Shown piece by piece: positions 12,001 to 22,432 of a DNA stretch of 64,000 bases. The stretch is from contig NC_091154.1 of assembly GCF_040958095.1 (NCBI RefSeq), positions 43,015,452-43,079,451 of the forward strand. The letters are read 5' to 3'. The position numbers and the translations under genes are program-made. A model generated the notes under the pieces. The model did not search any database. It worked only from the letters and a program-made list of their open reading frames with translations, and had not been told where the DNA came from. This stretch comes from Procambarus clarkii (taxonomy: Eukaryota > Arthropoda > Malacostraca > Decapoda > Cambaridae). Every line of letters begins with the position of its first letter. Position 1 is the stretch's first letter.

Positions 12001-12103
12001 TACCCCCCCCCCCCCCCCGAAATGGCAAGGGGAGTTAGGGGACAACAATAGCAATTTAGTGTGAAAACAGTTGAGCAATAGGCAATTTATCAGGTAAAAA
12101 AAA
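9045..12103 (+). mobile_element. R2-clade non-LTR retrotransposon inserted in Polinton A
   Basis: The insert is opposite in orientation to the Polinton genes and separates the YLVPRK gene from the small basic gene, which are adjacent in element B. It carries one RT ORF with a C-terminal zinc knuckle and restriction-like endonuclease, then about 700 bp of 3' UTR including a C run near 12,003-12,018 and a short A run at 12,095-12,103. The start lies inside the coding region just before RT, so it is 5'-truncated. No 28S rDNA flank is present, unlike canonical R2. Confidence 0.75.
9259..11391 (+). pseudogene. R2-clade reverse transcriptase with CCHC knuckle and restriction-like endonuclease
   Basis: RT traces: NAAPGPDGIT, HYRPITMSS, LDMEKAFDSVSH, then a frame change near 9,710, RGVKQSDPLSPFLFN, another change near 9,940, and AFSDDLVVAA (motif with DD). 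From 9,922 the frame is open for 489 codons to 11,391. Near residue 318 of that ORF is CDACQKPGTLGHISQAC, an exact CX2CX7HX4C knuckle, followed by KPDIIACNGDEAFILDSQV, the PD..D core of the restriction-like endonuclease. This combination defines R2-group elements, which cut one strand and prime reverse transcription there. Two frameshifts inactivate this copy. Confidence 0.85.
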
Positions 12104-12412
12104 CATATTTAAGCACAGTCATTTTATGCAAAATGTCATTAATTATATGTTTGCCAGATACTGGAGCTAATACATTTCCATTCAGATCCCAACGAACGAT
12201 TCCACTGCCATCATAATGGTTTAGCAAGGATGATCTCGCACTTTCAATTTCAAATCTATTAAATGTTTTATGGAAGGGTTGGTAAGCAACTGAGGAGGGG
12301 AAGGTTTTACAGTAAGATGTTGAGCACCAGCTTTCACAGTGGGGTAAGCAGGGCTGTGAGCAGCTTTCCAGTTGTCCACTATTTTACGCGGTACGAGATA
12401 AAAGGCTTTCAT
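12090..12412 (-). pseudogene. Polinton A YLVPRK protein, frameshifted and 3'-truncated
   Basis: MKAFYLVPRKIVDNW aligns with MKEYYLVPRKSIDEG of the B gene (25,487-25,873). The first frame stops at 12,221. Shifting frame restores similarity (a WDLNGN block and GKHIINDILHKMT, matching WDVNGN and GINIIDDILTKMT in B) until about 12,105, where the R2-clade insertion cuts it. A variable Pro/Ala linker separates the two conserved ends. A protein with this start and a C-terminal W..G..I block is recurrent in Polintons; its virion role is not known to me. Confidence 0.65.
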
Positions 12413-12418
12413 TTTACT

Positions 12419-12604
12419 TTACTTACTGAACAACCGTGTAATTAAACTAGCTGCAATCGGCAAAATAATGGATAAAATACTACCTCCTCGTTTGCTGGTT
12501 AATATCTGTTTCTTAGTTGACACAGAAGGTTTCTTACAGGCTAGTGACCGAATAAACAATTTATATTTTTTCAACTTTTTAACGACCTTGTTAGGCACAG
12601 GCAA
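12419..12604 (-). CDS. Polinton A small basic/hydrophobic core-like protein
   Basis: A 61-codon ORF with a Lys-rich first half (KVVKKLKKYKLF), a central STKKQILTSKRGG and a hydrophobic end SILSIILPIAASLI. It stops 6 nt before the ATG of the YLVPRK gene and lies downstream of integrase. A basic part followed by a Gly-Gly and hydrophobic tail resembles a small adintovirus or Polinton virion protein thought to associate with DNA or membrane. No counterpart is visible at the start of element B. The ORF is short but its position between conserved genes supports it. Confidence 0.5.
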   Translation of the reverse strand: MPVPNKVVKKLKKYKLFIRSLACKKPSVSTKKQILTSKRGGSILSIILPIAASLITRLFSK

Positions 12605-12751
12605 TTTTTTTTAAAAAGTTAATAAAAATTTCTGATAAACAATTTATATGTGGTTTTTTCAATTTTTCAATCAACTGTTTTCTCGAGGAATACTGAAGGT
12701 TTGATAAGAGTTGGATCAATGCCTTGTATTTATAAACTAAGGGCGTCTTCA

Positions 12752-14152
12752 TTATAAATGTAATATCCCAGCAGCATCAATCCACTGATCGAATGACCGA
12801 TCATAACCTGCATACCTAACTTTATACTGAAGTTTGCCAGAGACTCTGCGTTGTCCCAATACCTTTTCAATATTAAAGGTTTGAGGCAAATGTGTGGGTG
12901 TTAATTCTTGTTTACAGAAGCCACCATCAATTTCCTCCCCATTCAGATTTTTTAGAAAGTATAAAGGGATGTGTTGTCTCCGATCAATACGTGTAACTGT
13001 AAATATCTCTCGGGTGTTCTGCTGCTTAAACCCTTTCCTAAACTTGGAAATGCGATCAGATAGAGTGATGCGTACTGTATCACTAACAGTCAATCGAGGA
13101 ATGACAGTTCTCTTTGATTTGCTCTTGCTTTTATACATTAAATCAAATTGTTTGGCGTGTTCGCTGGGCGAGGATAGAGCGTGCACCTCCATGGGTGTCT
13201 TCCCCTTCAATCCTCTGTGTGGGGTTAAATTATATGTTTTCACAATATCTGGTAGAGCTTGCATGTATTTTAAAGTGTTGTGCGCCGTCATAAACTTGTA
13301 AAGTTTGCCTTTTAAAGTACGTATGAACCACTCAGCGATTGAAGCTTTAGTCTCCTGAGAAAATACACTATATAACTTAACTTTCTTTGCTGCCAGCATT
13401 TTTCCATAGCGGCGGTATAGAATTCTCCACCTCGATCAGAATTAATTTTGCGCACTCCCTGAGAATGAGGTGAATCTAGAATTAAAGCCAGAGCTTTACT
13501 AGTACTTTTCCCATCCTTGACGCGTAAGGGTACTACTTGGGCGTACCTGGAGAAAATATCTACACATACGAGTAAATATTTCACTCCGTCATTATGTTTG
13601 TCCAATAAACTCATCTCGGCCAAGTCTATAGCTTGAAATAGTCGTGGTTTAGGGCTTAATACCCGACGCCGAGGGAATTTATGTGGTTGTAAATAATGCA
13701 ACGTATAGGAGTCAGAGCTTTTCAGATAGTCCTTTACATCAGCTAGAGTTATACTAGAGTTAATTAATTTGGCGGCCTTATAGTAGTAGTAGTAGGCATC
13801 CATCAGTCTCAGGAGACTATGGAGTTGCACTCTGGTGTCGGCCTGGTCTGGAGTGGTCTCACCAGGGCGCAAAGCCAGGGTAGGTTCATTCGGGGAAGAA
13901 GCTGTTACCCAGGCAGCAGGTCCCCCCTCTCCACGGCGCTGAAAGGCTCCAATGGAAAGGCATACACCAATACGATTGGTTCCAGCGCCGTCGCAGGAAC
14001 TGTGAGTTCCGGGGATGACCTCGAAGTTGGTGAAGAAGGGCAAGAAGAAGGTGTGGTTGTTTGGCGGCCTTATACAACCTCTGTATCCCTCCAAGCCCCC
14101 CGCTAGATGAGGGGTCGTTATATACTCGTTCCAATACATCTTTCTTGCTCAC
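12752..14152 (-). pseudogene. Polinton A integrase (DDE/rve with C-terminal chromodomain), interrupted
   Basis: The N-terminus (VYNDPSSSGGLGGIQRLYKAA) is followed by a retroelement insertion, then VKDYLKSSDSYTLH, the catalytic Asp in FQAIDLAEM, CVDIFSRYAQVVPL, and the second Asp in NSDRGGEF. A frame change near 13,390 leads to the ORF with KASIAEWFIRTLK (catalytic Glu) and a C-terminal chromodomain ending in KVRYAGYDRSFDQWI. Retrovirus-like integrases insert Polinton DNA. The start is a GTG that overlaps the ATPase stop (TAGTG); no ATG is available in frame, so the original start codon seems to be lost. Three separate lesions make it inactive. Confidence 0.88.
13783..14074 (-). mobile_element. 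Short retroelement (SINE or LINE 3' end) inside the integrase, 15-bp target duplication
   Basis: TTTGGCGGCCTTATA occurs at 13,768-13,782 and again at 14,060-14,074, bracketing 277 bp that interrupt integrase codons YKAAK. On the minus strand the insert ends in (CTA)n. It stays open across its length (a 92-codon trace with RVQLHSLLRLMDAY near the end), so it may be the coding 3' end of a LINE. A related terminus lies at 33,671-33,726. Confidence 0.85.
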
Positions 14153-14802
14153 TATTGGTTAACTATCTCATAGGGCGGTTCGTGAACAATATTACCACGT
14201 AATGTTATAGTAGAGGGAGTGTTCGAGCCCAGATCTACTAGCAAATAGCCGTAGGGTTGGCTAATAACTTTCTTATATAACTCCACAAATTTCTTTGAAT
14301 CCTGTTTCCCAAATATTTGTCGTTCGAGTGTTTCAATTTGTGACAGGTCTCGTGATTTAACCAATATGAAATGAGAAGCATTTAAACTAATATTCCTCGA
14401 ATATTTACCAGGAAAAAATATATTATGAGTAATCAATATGACGGAAACCATGAAATGTCGGCCCCTAGTAAACATGTCTGATATGATTTTTGAATTCGCA
14501 GACTCTGTAAAAAGGTCATCATAGATTACTAAGATATGCGAGTCATTATCCACTCGCTCTTCCACAGGATCAATAATGGTTGAATCCTCGATCAATTTCC
14601 TTTTAATTTGTGGATCTGATCGTAATTCAGAGTAACCTCCACCGCATATAATTATTGATGAGAATTTGTGCTGATACTTCCGTACGAGTTTACTGCACAA
14701 GTAGGATTTTCCGCTGTGTGAATAACCAGCAATAATAACACGAGATGGTTCTCCGAAAATATCTAGATGTTCCTCATGGATTATATAATAGGAACTGTCC
14801 AT
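14152..14802 (-). CDS. Polinton A packaging ATPase (A32/FtsK-HerA type)
   Basis: From the second Met (14,802; MDSSYYIIHEEHLDIFGE) the protein has 216 residues. Walker A is GYSHSGKSY near residue 25, and Walker B is HILVIYDDLF with two acidic residues near residue 90. A further FTRGRHF block and the polar THN follow, as in A32-like genome-packaging ATPases of Polintons, virophages and poxviruses, which pump DNA into capsids using ATP. It is the only large gene of element A that is still fully open. It lies between polymerase and integrase; its TAG overlaps the integrase GTG. The upstream Met at 14,859 is in frame but lacks conserved sequence. Confidence 0.85.
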   Translation of the reverse strand: MDSSYYIIHEEHLDIFGEPSRVIIAGYSHSGKSYLCSKLVRKYQHKFSSIIICGGGYSELRSDPQIKRKLIEDSTIIDPVEERVDNDSHILVIYDDLFTESANSKIISDMFTRGRHFMVSVILITHNIFFPGKYSRNISLNASHFILVKSRDLSQIETLERQIFGKQDSKKFVELYKKVISQPYGYLLVDLGSNTPSTITLRGNIVHEPPYEIVNQ

Positions 14803-17800
14803 GATTAATGCTTCGTAAAGACTGCTAAAAACTAAGGAAATGTGGTGGTATTTATACAAACAAAAAAATTAGTCATTTACAGATGTTTATTCACATATTT
14901 TATGTACAGCAACATTTTTTTAAAACTAATCATAGTTCTTACAGTTCACAAACAATAATAATATTAAACATCCTATTCATTTAGTATAATTAGTTCTAGT
15001 CATATGGGTCAACTATCTTAATACTAACTAAAAATTGTACAACATAAAATCTAGTGAGGGTTGAACAGTTTTTGAGCTGCAGCATCACGTTTGCTCCAGG
15101 GGCGGAATATTGGGTAGTCTCTGTGGCTGCTCTACTTCCACATCCTCTTCCTCCATAAACACTTCTTCCATCTCCTCCTCTCCCACTTCTACATCCATCT
15201 CATCTTCATCATTGTTATTGGGAATATCAGGATGACCATAGGCCAAGGACTGTGTGGGGCTTAGAATGTAGCGTTTATCGTCAAATGCTGACAAACCTCT
15301 GCAGGTACTGCGACATGTATAAATCTTTCCTTGCACGTTGTATATAGATCTCGACACAAACCTGATTGAAGTGTTTGTTTTAAGAGTGTGCTGAAACGAG
15401 TCGTGTGAGAGTTTCTCTTGTAGGTGGTATGGTACGCCCTTACACTTACAAGTGTGCTCTTCATCATGTGTGGTAAAAGAGTATGTTTTAGGTCTGAGAG
15501 CAATTAACTGGTTAATAATCTTAGAGCCTATTTCTGACTTGAGCAATCCTAGTTCACCTTCTCGCGCTTTAGAGTAGGATGGATGTGTGTCATTAAAATT
15601 ACTAAAATCCATACAGTAGAAGAGAGGAGACTTATTCAACTCTTCAAACACATCCTGACAGTCAAGTTTAATGATGAAAGAGTCTGTGTCTGTATATAAC
15701 AGACTCGCTTTATCACCATACGCGGGTTTGACAACATCATACCAGAACTCATAGAGTCGCCTCTTAGCAATTTGAAGTATATGATAACCCAGGTACGTAG
15801 GAGTGTTGACTAAGAGAGACTTCTGCTTGATAGTACATATCACATGATCCTTACTGAACAAAAGTCTCCGCTTCAAGAATGGGTTTCGAGCATGTTTCAG
15901 GATTTTCTACGATCTGTGACCAAATAGTGTTTGTTCCCATATTTAGATACATCTGTGAGACTCTTTCCATATATAGAGTTTGATACGAGTTTGAAAGCCT
16001 ATTTTTTTATCGCGCATTTGGTACTGGCACGTTCACGAACGTTGGTTTCAATGAAGTCTTAAAGGTAGGTCTCCTGCTCGAATTCGTAGATGTCGTGAAC
16101 TTTAGCTACTTCTAATCCAATGCGCATGAGCAACTGTAACAAGTCCAGACTAACCAGGTAATCTTTCTGAGGAAGGTGTGAAGCAATTAATTTAGTGTTG
16201 TTTTGAGGCAGACCGCGACTTTCTTCTGTAAGAATATTCTTACTGTAGGGTGAAATGTGTTCCTCGGTAATGCAAGTATGTGAAAGAACAAGGGGCAGTT
16301 CATCTGTATACCTAGCTACCTCAGGTTGGACCTGCAGTGTATCACACAACACCCAATATCCCTTGGACCCATCACAAGGGATATTCTCCAAGCCTTGCTC
16401 CAGCAGCACGTCACGCTCATTGTGTGTCAGTTTCCGAATCCCGCCACGAGGGAGCAGTTCAGTCATACACGCCCCGTAAAGACTGTTAAAATACAGGTAA
16501 ATGATGTAGCTACTATCTTCCCCTAGATCTAAGCCTGTGTGCTGGTTCTCCACATTCGTGTACTGCCTCGTCACACTGGTGAACCCACCTCGGAGATTCC
16601 GACGAAGTAAATCATATAACAATGGGTCTGACACAACATCAAGTTCAACTTTCGATTTAAGCAAGAATGCATCCCAAGCAAATGAGGGTAAAGAAATGTA
16701 GTGGGAAATGTCTAATTTGTAGAGAGCAAGCATGGTATCTCGCCAGACTGTGAACACATCAGCTAGCAATCCTGTGTCCACTTTGAGGTAAAGAAGCAGA
16801 TACTCCCCTATGTTACGAAATTTAGCCAGATCAAAAATTTGTAAGGCTTGTTTATAATCTTTTTCTGACAAATCTTCGTCTTTTAGTGTATTGCAAAACT
16901 TATCGCGAGAAGGAAGGTGTGGTTCATCTAACACACTTATAGAGGATAAATAATCATAGCAGAACGATTGTTTACCCTTGAGCAGTTTTGGGATGGCTGC
17001 TTTATTTACACCTTTTAACATAGCCAAAGTGAATGTGGTAGGTTTCCCACTATCAATATGATCCTTGGCTATTCTTCCTAGTGAACCATTGAGTAATGCT
17101 AAACTGTCCAAAAATCTTAAGTTGTTCACATCGACTTTCATAAATTTAAATCCGTCCCTAGTCAATATATCTATTTCACTCCCTGGTCTATCTCTCATCT
17201 CGTTTAGGATAACTCCTAAATCATAGGAAGCGTTGTGGGAAAAAGTGTATAGAAACTTGTATGAATTTACACACTGCAAATTACATCTATCACAGTAAGC
17301 TGCTTGATAATTGTGGAATCTTACTGTGTGGTCGTGATGACGGACTTTGATTACATAATCCTTGTTAAAAGGTTCATCACAGAGATCACAGACTGTTTTT
17401 GTCTCAAATATCGCCTGCTGTTGCTGAGACATGTGAAGTTCATAGGATACTAAACCCCTCTTGATTCTAGCCCATGACGCTTCTAGTGTGGTTACAAATT
17501 GATTGACTGCATCTTTACCCAAATAAGAGTCTTTCTCATCAATATTCATCTGTCGGTTAATGATAATGTACGCATACGCTACTGCATTGTGACGTGATTC
17601 TATCATTCTCTTAGGGTTCGAGCAGTCTAACATGCACTTAAAGTCATAAAAGCACGTGTGACTAGGACCATATCCATGTCCGTAGTTACGGAAAGTAATC
17701 TTCCTCTCTGGTGGGTAAAATTTGAGTCTGATGTACTTTACATGTACTTTCATGATTCTGCATGAGTCCTGGTGGGAGTGATATCAAACAACAATGACAA

Positions 17801-18109
17801 AAGCTGTGATGACTTGGGATTAGATCTCCATGACCTCGCATATTATGTACATATTGGTTAAAATCCTTAATTAATACTAAGTGTTGAGCTTCCAACATCA
17901 GCAATGGTATGACATCTGTATATCCCCCTCTTCCCTTCCTAGCTAGTGTAATGTAGTGTCGTTGTCGGCGCGCATTTTCATCTCTTTCTAGTGAATAGAT
18001 GAATATACTGACTTTATTAATTTTCTCAACCTTGTGAATATCCTCAAACGTCACTGCAGAATTGACATCTGGTGGCCAATAATTGTGTCTGAGACACCAA
18101 CTAGCCACC

Positions 18110-18592
18110 TCACAGGAAGCAGCAAGGTGCACCACTCAGCTGCTGGAGAGAAAAAGATCAGTGGTAGTTGTAGGCATCAAAGAACAGGAAGGATCCAACA
18201 GGCAAGAATGGAATAGCAAGGATAGAGAGGCAGTACAGGGGCTACTGAAGGGGTTACAGATGGAAGGGGCTGAACGAAACATTGAGAAGGTTTTCTGGTT
18301 GGGCTGGTACAACAAGGACAGAAACCGACTTGTAAAGGTGGTGTTTACAAACAAAACCACGAAGGAGGATATTCTCAAAAGGAAGAGCCGACTGCAGCAT
18401 GTGGAGGGATACAAGAAAGTATTCCTGCAGAGGGACAGGACGAAGGAGGAGAGAGCCAGGGCAGCAGAGGCAAGGAGGAAGTGCAGGGAAATCACAGCCC
18501 CCAACACAACAGTCCTAGAGACAAGAGGCGAACCCAAAACCAGCATCCCAGCAACACCAGAGGGGAGGGCAACCCCACCACCCCCCTCTGCA
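18110..18592 (+). pseudogene. LINE copy 3 ORF1, 5'-truncated
   Basis: An open frame of about 160 codons reads RKRSVVVVGIKEQ, then EKVFWLGWYNKDRNRLVKVV and a basic KRKSRLQHVEGYKK stretch, ending in Pro/Thr-rich sequence. It lacks its own ATG because the insertion starts inside the gene; the first residues of the frame come from the junction. It is homologous to 525-960. The probable role is RNA binding in the retrotransposition particle, inferred from position only. Confidence 0.65.
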
Positions 18593-18889
18593 TAGAAACC
18601 CTCCCTTCCCCTCACCCTACCTGCCCCCACCCAACCCTCCCTCCCCCCCCCACCCCATTCTTACCCTGTCATCCCTTCCCCATTCCCATCATGTCCCGCC
18701 TCCCACCTTTCCCCCCCCTGTCCCCCCTCCCCCTTCATCCCATACCTCCCTATCCCTCCTCCCCCCTCACCCCGTATCCTCCATGTCCCCCCTATCCCCT
18801 TAACCCACACCCTACCTGTCCCCCCTTCCATGAAACCCCCACCCCTCACCCCAAACTCCCCTGAAACCCTGCAAACCACCTCACAGATC

Positions 18890-21803
18890 ATCTCACCCAC
18901 TGAAAAGCTTCCCACACCAGCAGAATGCTCGCCAAGAAAGGGACAAGAAAATGAACTGAAGAAAGTGAGCTTCAAGGCAATGTACACTAACATAGATGGA
19001 ATTACTAATAAAACAAGTGAACTCGGAGAATGGGCACTAGAAGAAAACCCAGACATAATAGCACTCACAGAAACAAAGCTAACAAACACCATAACAAACG
19101 CAGTGTTTCCACAGGGCTACTATGTAGTGAGGAAAGAGAGAGAAGGGAGAGGAGGAGGTGGTGTAGCTTTGCTACTAAGAGAAGGTTGGAGTTTCGAAGA
19201 GATGGTAATTCAGAACTGTGAAGGTTTCAGTGACTACATATCAGGCACCATAGCAACTGGAGGACAGAAAATTATAGTAGTAGTCATATATAACCCCCCA
19301 CCGAATGTCAGAAGACCCAGACAGGAATATGATAGAAACAACTTGGCCACCATCAATATAATAGAGAGAGCAGCTTCTGTGGCTAGCAGGAACGGATCCA
19401 GGCTACTAATCATGGGAGACTTCAACCATGGAAAGATAGATTGGGGGAACAGAGACCCACATGGAGGCCCAGACACATGGAGAGCTAAGCTGCTGGATGT
19501 GGCAACAAGAAACTTTCTAAGTCAACATGTCAAGGGACCGACAAGAACGAGAGGAGGGGATGAACCAGCCTTGCTTGATCTGATATTTACCCTAAATGAG
19601 TCGGATATAAGGGAAGTTAAGTTGGAAGCCCCCTTGGGAATGAGTGATCATAGTGTATTGAGCTTTGAGTACCTGGTTGAGCTAGGAATTATCACCCCCA
19701 AAAAAGAACTGGGAAACAAAGGGCTGGCGTACCGAAAGGGAAACTATGAGGAGATGAATAAATTCCTATGGGATATACATTGGGACACAGAACTCGGAAC
19801 CAAGTCTGTACAAGACATGATGGACTATGTCACCCAAAAATGTCAGGAGGTTGTAAGCAGGTTTGTCCCAGCCCAACAGGAAAAAACAGAGAAGCAAAGG
19901 AAGAATCCGTGGTTTAATAGGGAATGTATGAAAGCAAAGGAGCTGAACAAAAGGGCATGGAGGAACTTCCGTAATAACAGAACACCAGAAAGTAGAGAGA
20001 GATACCAGAGAACCAGGAACGAGTATGTTAGTGTGAGAAGAGCAGCTGAGAAAAGGTATGAAAATGATATAGCTAATAAAGCCAAGACCGAACCAAAGCT
20101 ACTATACACAGTCACATCAGGAGGAAGACAACAGTGAAGGAACAGGTGATGAAACTTTGGGTGGGCGAGGACAGGTACACAGAGAATGACAAAGAGGTGT
20201 GTGAAGAACTCAACAAAAGGTTCCAGGAGGTCTTTACAATAGAACATGGAGAAGTCACGGTGCTAGGAGAGGTGGCAGCAAACCAGGTGACCTTGGAAAG
20301 GTTCGAAATTACAAGAGATGAGGTCAAGAAGCACCTATTGGAGCTGGAAGTGAGAAAAGCTGTTGGGCCGGATGGAATCTCACCATGGGTATTGAAAGAG
20401 TGTGCAGGAGCACTTAGCTTGCCACTCTCCATAGTGTATAGTAGGTCACTGGAAACGGGAGACCTACCAGAAGTATGGAAGACTGCTAATGTAGTACCAA
20501 TATTTAAAAAGGGTGACAGGCAAGAGGCACTGAACTACAGGCCAGTGTCCTTAACGTGTATACCATGCAAGGTGATGGAGAAGATTGTGAGAAAAAACCT
20601 AGTAACACATCTGGAGAGAAGAGACTTCGTGACAACCCATCAACATGGGTTCAGGGAGGGTAAATCTTGTCTTACAGGCTTGATAGAATTCTATGATCAG
20701 GTGACAAAGATTAAGCAAGAAAGAGAAGGATGGGCGGACTGCATTTTTTGGACTGTCGGAAAGCCTTTGACACAGTACCCCATAAAAGGTTGATGCATAA
20801 GCTGGAGAAACAGGCAGGAGTAACTGGTAGGGCGCTCCAGTGGATAAGGGAGTACCTAAGCAATAGGAAGCAGAGAGTTATAGTGAGGGGTGAGACCTCA
20901 GAATGGCGGGAAGTCACCAGTGGAGTCCCACAGGGCTCTGTGCTTGGACCTATCCTGTTTCTGATATACGTAAATGATCTCCCAGAGGGTATAGACTCAT
21001 TCCTTTCAATGTTTGCTGACGACGCCAAAATTATGAGAAGGATTAAGACAGAGGAGGACAGCTTGAGGCTTCAAGAAGACCTGGACAAGCTGCAGGAATG
21101 GTCGAACAAATGGATGTTAGAGTTTAACCCAAGTAAATGTAATGTAATGAAGATAGGAGTAGGAAGCAGGAGACCAGATACAAGGTATCACTTGGGAGAT
21201 GAAATACTTCAAGAGTCAGAGAGAGAGAAAGACCTGGGGGTTGATATCACGCCAGACCTGTCCCCTGAAGCTCATATCAAGAGGATAACATCAGCAGCAT
21301 ATGCCAGGTTGGCTAACATAAGAACGGCCTTTAGAAACTTGTGTAAGGAATCTTTCAGAACATTATATACCACATATGTCAGACCAATCCTGGAGTATGC
21401 GGCTCCAGCATGGAGTCCATATCTAATCAAGCATAAGACTAAACTGGAAAAGGTTCAAAGGTTTGCCACCAGACTAGTACCCGTGCTGAGAGGTATGAGC
21501 TACGAGGAGAGACTACGGGAATTGAACCTCACTTCGTTGGAAGACAGAAGAGTTCGGGGGGACATGATCACCACATTCAAGATTCTCAAGGGAATCGACA
21601 GGGTTGATAAAGATTTATATAACACAAGGGTCACACGCACTAGGGGACACAGGTGGAAACTGAGTGCCCAAATGAGCCACAGAGATATTAGAAAGAACTT
21701 TTTTAGTGTCAGAGTGGTTGACAAATGGAATGCATTAGGAAGCAATGTGGTGGAGGCTGACTCCATACACAGTTTCAAGTGTAGATATGATAGAGCCCAA
21801 TAG
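18890..21803 (+). pseudogene. LINE copy 3 ORF2: endonuclease and reverse transcriptase, two frameshifts
   Basis: The endonuclease domain (18,965-19,700) has MYTNIDGI, ALTETKL, GDFNHGKIDW and an SDHSVL end, all expected catalytic blocks. The linker runs to 20,120, where the frame changes; RT follows with GPDGISPWVLKE, NYRPVSLTCIPCKVMEKIV and HQHGFREGKSCLTG. A second change near 20,745 precedes CRKAFDTVPHKRL, SGVPQGSVLGP and FADDAK. The C-terminal part runs open to 21,803. Only two frameshifts and no other stops in about 960 codons, so this is the youngest copy of the family in the window and the best template for it. Confidence 0.88.
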
Positions 21804-22243
21804 GCTCAGGAACCTGTACACCTGTTGATTGACGGTTGAGAGGCGGGACCAAAGAGCCAGAGCTCAACCCCTGCAAGCACAACTAGGTGAGTACAACTAG
21901 GTAAGTACAGATCTAGCGTGAATATTATCTAGATGCATTCCGTTGGCTAAACATTTATAAGCTGCAACACACTGCATAAGGAAAATATCAGCCTCTCCCT
22001 ATGGATTGAAAACCAGTTTTTTCCCCCGTAAACCTTCTGGATAGTCTACATGTGAGCCTAATCTTATAGGGTGTTCAATCTGAGCACAGTTAATGTAAAA
22101 CCCTGTGAGCTGCTCAAGCAAAACATTGGACCACTCCTTCTCTTCCAGGCACTGGGATATTTTCCCTGTCAATTCGTCAGCCCAAAAGTTAATAAATGTA
22201 TCTACTTCCTCTCGAGTTACTGTTCGCCCCTCACCTCGTATGG

Positions 22244-22432
22244 TTGATTGATTGATGAAGATTAAGCCACCCAAAAGGTGGCACGGGCATGAATAGCCCG
22301 TAAGTGGTGGCCCTTTTGAGCCATTACCAGTATCAAAAGATGATACTGGAGATCTGTGGAGGCGCAACTGCACCCTGCGTGACGGGAGATGTCTCCCGGA
22401 CCAAATGGTGACCAAATGGTGACCTCGTATGG
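22244..22432 (-). mobile_element. SINE with (TTGA)n end inside polymerase, 11-bp target duplication
   Basis: ACCTCGTATGG occurs at 22,233-22,243 and 22,422-22,432. Between them are 178 bp starting TTGATTGATTGA on the plus strand (a 3' tail on the minus strand), with a GGTGGCACGGGC...GCCCGT block and a short duplication of GACCAAATGGT next to the right end. The reading frame of the polymerase resumes on both sides (VLDPINNDGFPI before, TREEVDTFINFW after). The family resembles a short interspersed element I recall as common in decapods. Confidence 0.8.

Larger units (their letters stand above)
18100..21908 (+). mobile_element. CR1-group LINE, copy 3, inserted in the polymerase gene
   Basis: This is the same family as copies 1 and 2 and the most complete one: partial ORF1, C-rich linker (18,595-18,860), ORF2 and 3' UTR ending in AACTAGGTGAGTAC repeats. 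The element is antisense to the polymerase. Polymerase coding sequence ends at about 18,099 and resumes at 21,909. It is truncated about 350 bp into ORF1 compared with copy 1. I saw no clear target duplication. Confidence 0.85.

Noticed and set aside
12894..13301. 135-residue plus-strand ORF across the integrase
   Set aside because: Shadow of the integrase frame; no independent homology or start context.
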